From assembly GCF_008329525.1 (NCBI RefSeq), contig NZ_NPKQ01000002.1, forward strand, positions 930,001 to 994,000: 64,000 nucleotides of DNA. Reading direction: 5' to 3'. The notes under the pieces were generated by a model. The model had not been told where the DNA came from, ran no database searches, and saw only the letters and a list, made by a program, of their open reading frames with translations. Positions 60,966 through 64,000 of this stretch are shown piece after piece. The stretch's first letter is position 1, and the number at the start of each line of letters is the position of its first letter. The stretch comes from Tardiphaga sp. P9-11. GTDB lineage: Bacteria; Pseudomonadota; Alphaproteobacteria; Rhizobiales; Xanthobacteraceae. Both the position numbers and the translations under genes were made by a program.

Positions 60966-61352
60966 ATGGGTGCCGACTTCAATATCAAACCGGTGGGGGC
61001 ACCGGTTGCCACGCCGGTGATACGACCCGCGCCGGAAGCGGTGCGCGAAGCCGTGCCTACGCAGCTTCCCCCGGACAAGGCCGTGTCAGCAGCACCCCGT
61101 GTGCTGCAGCCGAACATTTCTGCGGCGAATTATCAGCAGGTCGACAGCGATCGCATCTCGAAGGAAGTCATCATCGACAAGGGTGCGGGCGCAATCGTGT
61201 TCGTGTCTGTGGACAAGAAGTCCAACCAGGTGATCGATCAGTACCCCGAGGAATCGCGACTGCGCTCCCGCGCCTATCTGCGCGCCATGGATACGCTCAA
61301 GCAGGACGCCAAGCTGCAGGATCGACGTATGGAGACGGACCGCAGGATCTAA
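60966..61352 (+). CDS. flaG: FlaG-like flagellar protein
   Basis: 128 residues, with a Pro-rich N-terminal half and a conserved C-terminal unit SKEVIIDKGAGAIVFVSVDKKSNQVIDQYPEESRLRSRAYLRAMDTL, close to FlaG-type filament-associated proteins. Strong AGGAGGG ribosome-binding site 7 bases before ATG 60966. 160 bases after flgN, so possibly its own promoter. Confidence 0.7.
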   Translation: MGADFNIKPVGAPVATPVIRPAPEAVREAVPTQLPPDKAVSAAPRVLQPNISAANYQQVDSDRISKEVIIDKGAGAIVFVSVDKKSNQVIDQYPEESRLRSRAYLRAMDTLKQDAKLQDRRMETDRRI

Positions 61353-61360
61353 CGCGCTGA

Positions 61361-61720
61361 TCAGACGTTGCGCGTAGCATAGGCCGTATCGAGATAGGTG
61401 CCGCCGGTGGCGGCGTCGGTCACGACGTTCTTGATCGTCGCCTTGTTGTTGGCCGTCATCTGGAACTTGGTGTCGCCCACCCGGAACGAGTTATCCTTGA
61501 TCAGGACCTGCTGATACTTCACGGTCCCCTCGCTCTGATACTTCACCTGCGCGCGGAAGCCGTCGACCTGCGAAATCGCGATCTCGAACTTCTTGCCGTT
61601 GGCGTACTTGCCTTCCCAGCTGCCCTTATAGGCATCGGCATTCACGGCCACATACTTGCCTGGGGTCACCGGCGTCGTCGTCTTGTAGGCTGTCGCTAGG
61701 ATGCTGAGAGCGTCTGCCAT
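61361..61720 (-). CDS. Hypothetical protein of the flagellin locus
   Basis: 119 residues, no signal peptide, beta-rich: MADALSILATAYKTTTPVTPGKYVAVNADAYKGSWEGKYANGKKFEIAISQVDGFRAQVKYQSEG, then several short strands and DTAYATRNV. GAGGC precedes ATG 61720. It sits between flaG (convergent) and flaF on the flagellin strand. A small calycin-like beta-barrel is possible. Role unknown. Confidence 0.65.
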   Translation of the reverse strand: MADALSILATAYKTTTPVTPGKYVAVNADAYKGSWEGKYANGKKFEIAISQVDGFRAQVKYQSEGTVKYQQVLIKDNSFRVGDTKFQMTANNKATIKNVVTDAATGGTYLDTAYATRNV

Positions 61721-61815
61721 TGCTGCCTCATACCGCGCAGTCCGAATCACCGCGCATATCTGCCGGCGATTAGGCCGCTCAGACCGTTAAGCTATCGTTA
61801 CGGAGTCACTCAGGC

Positions 61816-62181
61816 TCACGGGCGGCCGGACAGTCCCGCCGCAATATTGCGGTTGATATCGATGAGCGCTTGCAGATGTTCGACCTGGCGGATCTGCTGA
61901 ATCGCGGTGCACTGCGTCAAAACGAAAATGCCGATATTGGCGATGTTCTGCCGGATTTCGATCGATTCCGGATTCTGGTCATTGATGGCATCGCCGACGA
62001 AGATGGACCAGAGCTTGCGGTTGAAGAGAAGAGCCTCATCAAGGCCCGCATCCGTGTGAGCCCAATTGGTCACCACGTCCTGCAGCTTGCGTGCCGCCTT
62101 GAGAAGAGCTTGTGATTCGATATCTCGGGGCGATGCTGTCGTCTGGGCGGTACGGGCGTAGGCTTGAGCACCGATCGACAT
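61816..62181 (-). CDS. flaF: Flagellar biosynthesis regulator FlaF
   Basis: 121 residues, all helical: AYARTAQTTASPRDIESQALLKAARKLQDVVTNWAHTDAGLDEALLFNRKLWSIFVGDAINDQNP and IRQNIANIGIFVLTQCTAIQQIRQVEHLQALIDINRNIAAGL, matching FlaF of Caulobacter and rhizobia. It helps flagellin synthesis and secretion and opposes FlbT. Three bases after flbT. Confidence 0.92.
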   Translation of the reverse strand: MSIGAQAYARTAQTTASPRDIESQALLKAARKLQDVVTNWAHTDAGLDEALLFNRKLWSIFVGDAINDQNPESIEIRQNIANIGIFVLTQCTAIQQIRQVEHLQALIDINRNIAAGLSGRP

Positions 62182-62184
62182 TCG

Positions 62185-62562
62185 CTACCTCAAAAACTCT
62201 TCTTCCCGCTTGATTAGCGGACGCAATTCCTTGAGTGCTTTGTAAAGCGCGCCGCTTAAAATAAGCTTACTGACATCCTCGATTGTCTCGCGAAAGCTCG
62301 GAACCGCTTCCATTAGTTCCTTGATGAAACCGAGATAAAGGTCCTGATACGCCGGGATGTCATTCTCCAGATACATCATCTGTACGCAGAGATAGACGCG
62401 CTTGACCGGCGTCGTCGCAGTCTCCGCCGTGAGGATGTCCTTTTCACGCATGATCGGCGCATCGCCATCGATCAGGAACGCCGTGCGTGTATCAGAATTG
62501 GTGATCACGCTTTGACCGATGATGATTCGCTCACCCGGCTTCAGTTCGACTCGCAAAGGCAT
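62185..62562 (-). CDS. flbT: Flagellin post-transcriptional repressor FlbT
   Basis: 125 residues. FlbT pattern MPLRVELKPGERIIIGQSVITNSDTRTAFLIDGDAPIMREKDILT, then VYLCVQMMYLENDIPAYQDLYLGFIKELMEAVPSFRETIEDVSKLILSGALYKALKELRPLIKREEEFL. In Caulobacter it binds the 5' region of flagellin mRNA and destabilises it. Starts 262 bases after the flagellin stop. The gap holds the flagellin terminator and nothing else recognised. Confidence 0.92.
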   Translation of the reverse strand: MPLRVELKPGERIIIGQSVITNSDTRTAFLIDGDAPIMREKDILTAETATTPVKRVYLCVQMMYLENDIPAYQDLYLGFIKELMEAVPSFRETIEDVSKLILSGALYKALKELRPLIKREEEFLR

Positions 62563-62773
62563 TCAGCTCTCCTTTTCCCTCACCGGCTCCCGTGAGACGG
62601 CATGCAAAAGCCGACGGTATCTGGTGCCACGTTTCGGGCGGGCATGCACTATCCAGGAACCCTGAAATTACGCTTGCGATCTGAATAATACCAGCGTTCA
62701 GCGGCGTACACCTTCAGGCCCGGGAAAGCTCCGGCCCCGACAAAATGCCACTGATTGATGCCCTGAGAACGAA

Positions 62774-62799
62774 GAACGGCGGAGTTTCCCCCGCCGTTC
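62774..62799 (-). terminator. Flagellin terminator
   Basis: Perfect 9-bp stem GAACGGCGG / CCGCCGTTC, 8-base loop, 26-51 bases after the flagellin stop. The following minus-strand bases are only moderately T-rich. Confidence 0.7.
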
Positions 62800-62824
62800 G
62801 GTAATCTTGGTACGGCTGTCAAAC

Positions 62825-64000
62825 TTACTGGAGCAGCTTGAGCACGCTCTGCTGCGACTGGTTGGCCAGCGCCAGCGCGGAGACTGCGATCGACTGCCGG
62901 GTCGACAGCGCCTGGCTGTTGGCCGCTTCCTCATTGGTGTCGGCCAGTGTCAGATTGGATGAACCGGTCTGCAGCACGTTGATCAGGTTCTTGGCGAATT
63001 CCTGACGGATCTGCACGATCGACAGGTTGGAGCCGAGCGCCGAGGCCTGCGCGCGGAGAACCGAGCTGGAGATGTTGAGCGCAGCCAGCGTGTTGTTGGC
63101 CGAAGTATTGTCGAGGAAGTCCGCGCCCTTGGCGAGCTTGCTGAGCCCCAGACCTGCGGGCGTCAGCGTTGTGCCGGCGATGTTGAGCGTCGACTTGCCG
63201 GTCTCGTTGAACACCAGCTTGAGCTGATCGCCACCGAGCAGGTTGATGCCGTTGAACGAGGCATCCTGCGACGTGGTCGTGATCTGGTCGATGATGTTGT
63301 TGTACTGCGCGACGAGATTTGCGCGCGAGGTCTGCGACGCGAAGTCCTGAACCGGTGTGCTCGGCACCAGGCCATTGAACAACTTGCCGACTGCCGCGGC
63401 CGTACCGCCAATGGCGCCAATGGTCGACGAGGCCGCATCGTTGGACGTCTGGATGGTCATGAAGCCGGCGGGATCGATGACGGCCTGCAGGTTGTTCGGC
63501 GCCAGCGCGGCGTTGAGCTGCGCCAGGGTAGAGACCTGGCCGCTCGCGGTACCGAAGGTGATGTTCGTCGCGGTGCTCGACGGGTTGGTTGCGGCGATCG
63601 TCAGCGTCAGCGCCGGCGGGCCACCCAGGGCGGTCGGACCTGAGGTCCGCACCTGAGTCACCGACGTACCCAGGCCGAGCCCGGCGAGCGCGGCGGTGTT
63701 CGAGCTCGTGATCGACAGATCGGAAGCCGCACCCGTGTGCAGCGTGATCGCCCCGATGGGCGCCGCTGTATTGACTGCGGAGCCCGCACCACCCGAAAGC
63801 GCATCGATCTTGCTCAGCAGCGTAGCGACGCTGTCAGTGATGTTGATTTCGTTGGCGCCCGACGCACCCGACGCCCTGAAAGTCAGGCTCTGACCATTGA
63901 CGGTGATGGTGTCGTTCGTTGCGAAGCTGGTGGCGATCGAATCGGTCGCGGCGCCACCCGACAGCAGTGTGGCGCCCGTGATGGCAGCCGCATTCTTGTT
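62825..64000 (-). CDS. Flagellin, 3' part (start lies beyond the right edge)
   Basis: 391 residues are visible in one open frame from the window edge. The C-terminal flagellin domain is clear: LRAQASALGSNLSIVQIRQEFAKNLINVLQTGSSNLTLADTNEEAANSQALSTRQSIAVSALALANQSQQSVLKLLQ. The upstream Thr/Ser/Ala-rich part is the variable surface region. The frame continues through base 64000 (NKNAAAITGATLLSGG), so the GTG at 63661 is internal. Filament subunit, exported by the flagellar system; expression is tuned by the adjacent flaF and flbT. Confidence 0.93.
   Translation of the reverse strand, partial: NKNAAAITGATLLSGGAATDSIATSFATNDTITVNGQSLTFRASGASGANEINITDSVATLLSKIDALSGGAGSAVNTAAPIGAITLHTGAASDLSITSSNTAALAGLGLGTSVTQVRTSGPTALGGPPALTLTIAATNPSSTATNITFGTASGQVSTLAQLNAALAPNNLQAVIDPAGFMTIQTSNDAASSTIGAIGGTAAAVGKLFNGLVPSTPVQDFASQTSRANLVAQYNNIIDQITTTSQDASFNGINLLGGDQLKLVFNETGKSTLNIAGTTLTPAGLGLSKLAKGADFLDNTSANNTLAALNISSSVLRAQASALGSNLSIVQIRQEFAKNLINVLQTGSSNLTLADTNEEAANSQALSTRQSIAVSALALANQSQQSVLKLLQ

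Noticed and set aside
62825-63661. Flagellin as a complete 278-residue gene starting at GTG 63661
   Set aside because: The frame is open to base 64000 with flagellin-like Ser/Thr/Ala sequence, and the conserved N-terminal domain is missing, so the gene runs off the window.
1-64000. CRISPR arrays, tRNA or rRNA genes
   Set aside because: No evenly spaced short repeats and no tRNA or rRNA signature noticed on either strand; a dedicated covariance-model scan could still reveal a small RNA.

Overview
The window reads as a contiguous piece of a high-GC alphaproteobacterial chromosome, most likely from the Bradyrhizobium / Rhodopseudomonas / Afipia group (Nitrobacteraceae). Pointers are the recA sequence with a GAAC-N7-GAAC SOS box, the fliX / flbT / flaF flagellar regulators, CckA, CtrA-type TTAACCAT sites and many small rhizobial-type conserved proteins. 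The genus is not resolved. I see no rRNA, tRNA or CRISPR array.

Layout. 1-2830: end of a Dpp/Opp peptide ABC importer (permease fragment and two ATPases). 3000-4214: recA and its SOS operator. 4228-5067: two near-identical 58-bp direct repeats, IS21-end-like, enclosing a small membrane ORF and a 5'-truncated P63C-domain gene. 5071-11000: small conserved genes, a YkvA protein, a thioesterase, a PilZ protein and a periplasmic caspase-like protein flanked by two paralogous small secreted proteins. 11308-17004: a GNAT/BioF2-like plus JmjC-like pair, a DsbA-family protein, an XRE regulator, and a SET-domain protein with a histone H1-like tail. 17025-22526: an aromatic ring-cleavage type catabolic cluster (Bug receptor, extradiol dioxygenase, quinone oxidoreductase, GntR/FCD regulator, FAH hydrolase, AA_synth protein), with matching palindromic operators at its two promoters. 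22578-26662: TetR regulator, carotenoid oxygenase and YciB-like membrane proteins, with the TetR-side promoter duplicated and a decayed extra copy of the membrane-gene pair. 26666-36813: mixed housekeeping and envelope genes, including class I fumarase with a hairpin over its ribosome-binding site, a second Bug receptor, an ICMT-like methyltransferase, a GST, a lectin-like protein and a Tim44-domain protein.

37029-64000 is a flagellar and cell-cycle region. It holds cckA, then flgB-flgC-fliE-fliQ-fliR-flhB (minus), fliO-like and fliP (plus), fliL-fliM-DUF6468-motE and a 1226-residue AMIN/TPR protein (minus), flgF-flgG-flgA-flgH (plus), dksA, fliX (minus), flgI-flgJ-flgN-flaG (plus), and flaF, flbT and a flagellin running off the right edge (minus).

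The promoters visible here fit the alphaproteobacterial flagellar hierarchy. TTAACCAT (CtrA-type) sites precede the early operons (flgB, fliO, fliL, fliX), and GG-N10-GC sigma54 promoters precede flgF and flgI. CckA, the head of the CtrA phosphorelay, sits at the edge of the same cluster. FlbT and FlaF, known to tune flagellin output, sit next to the flagellin gene.
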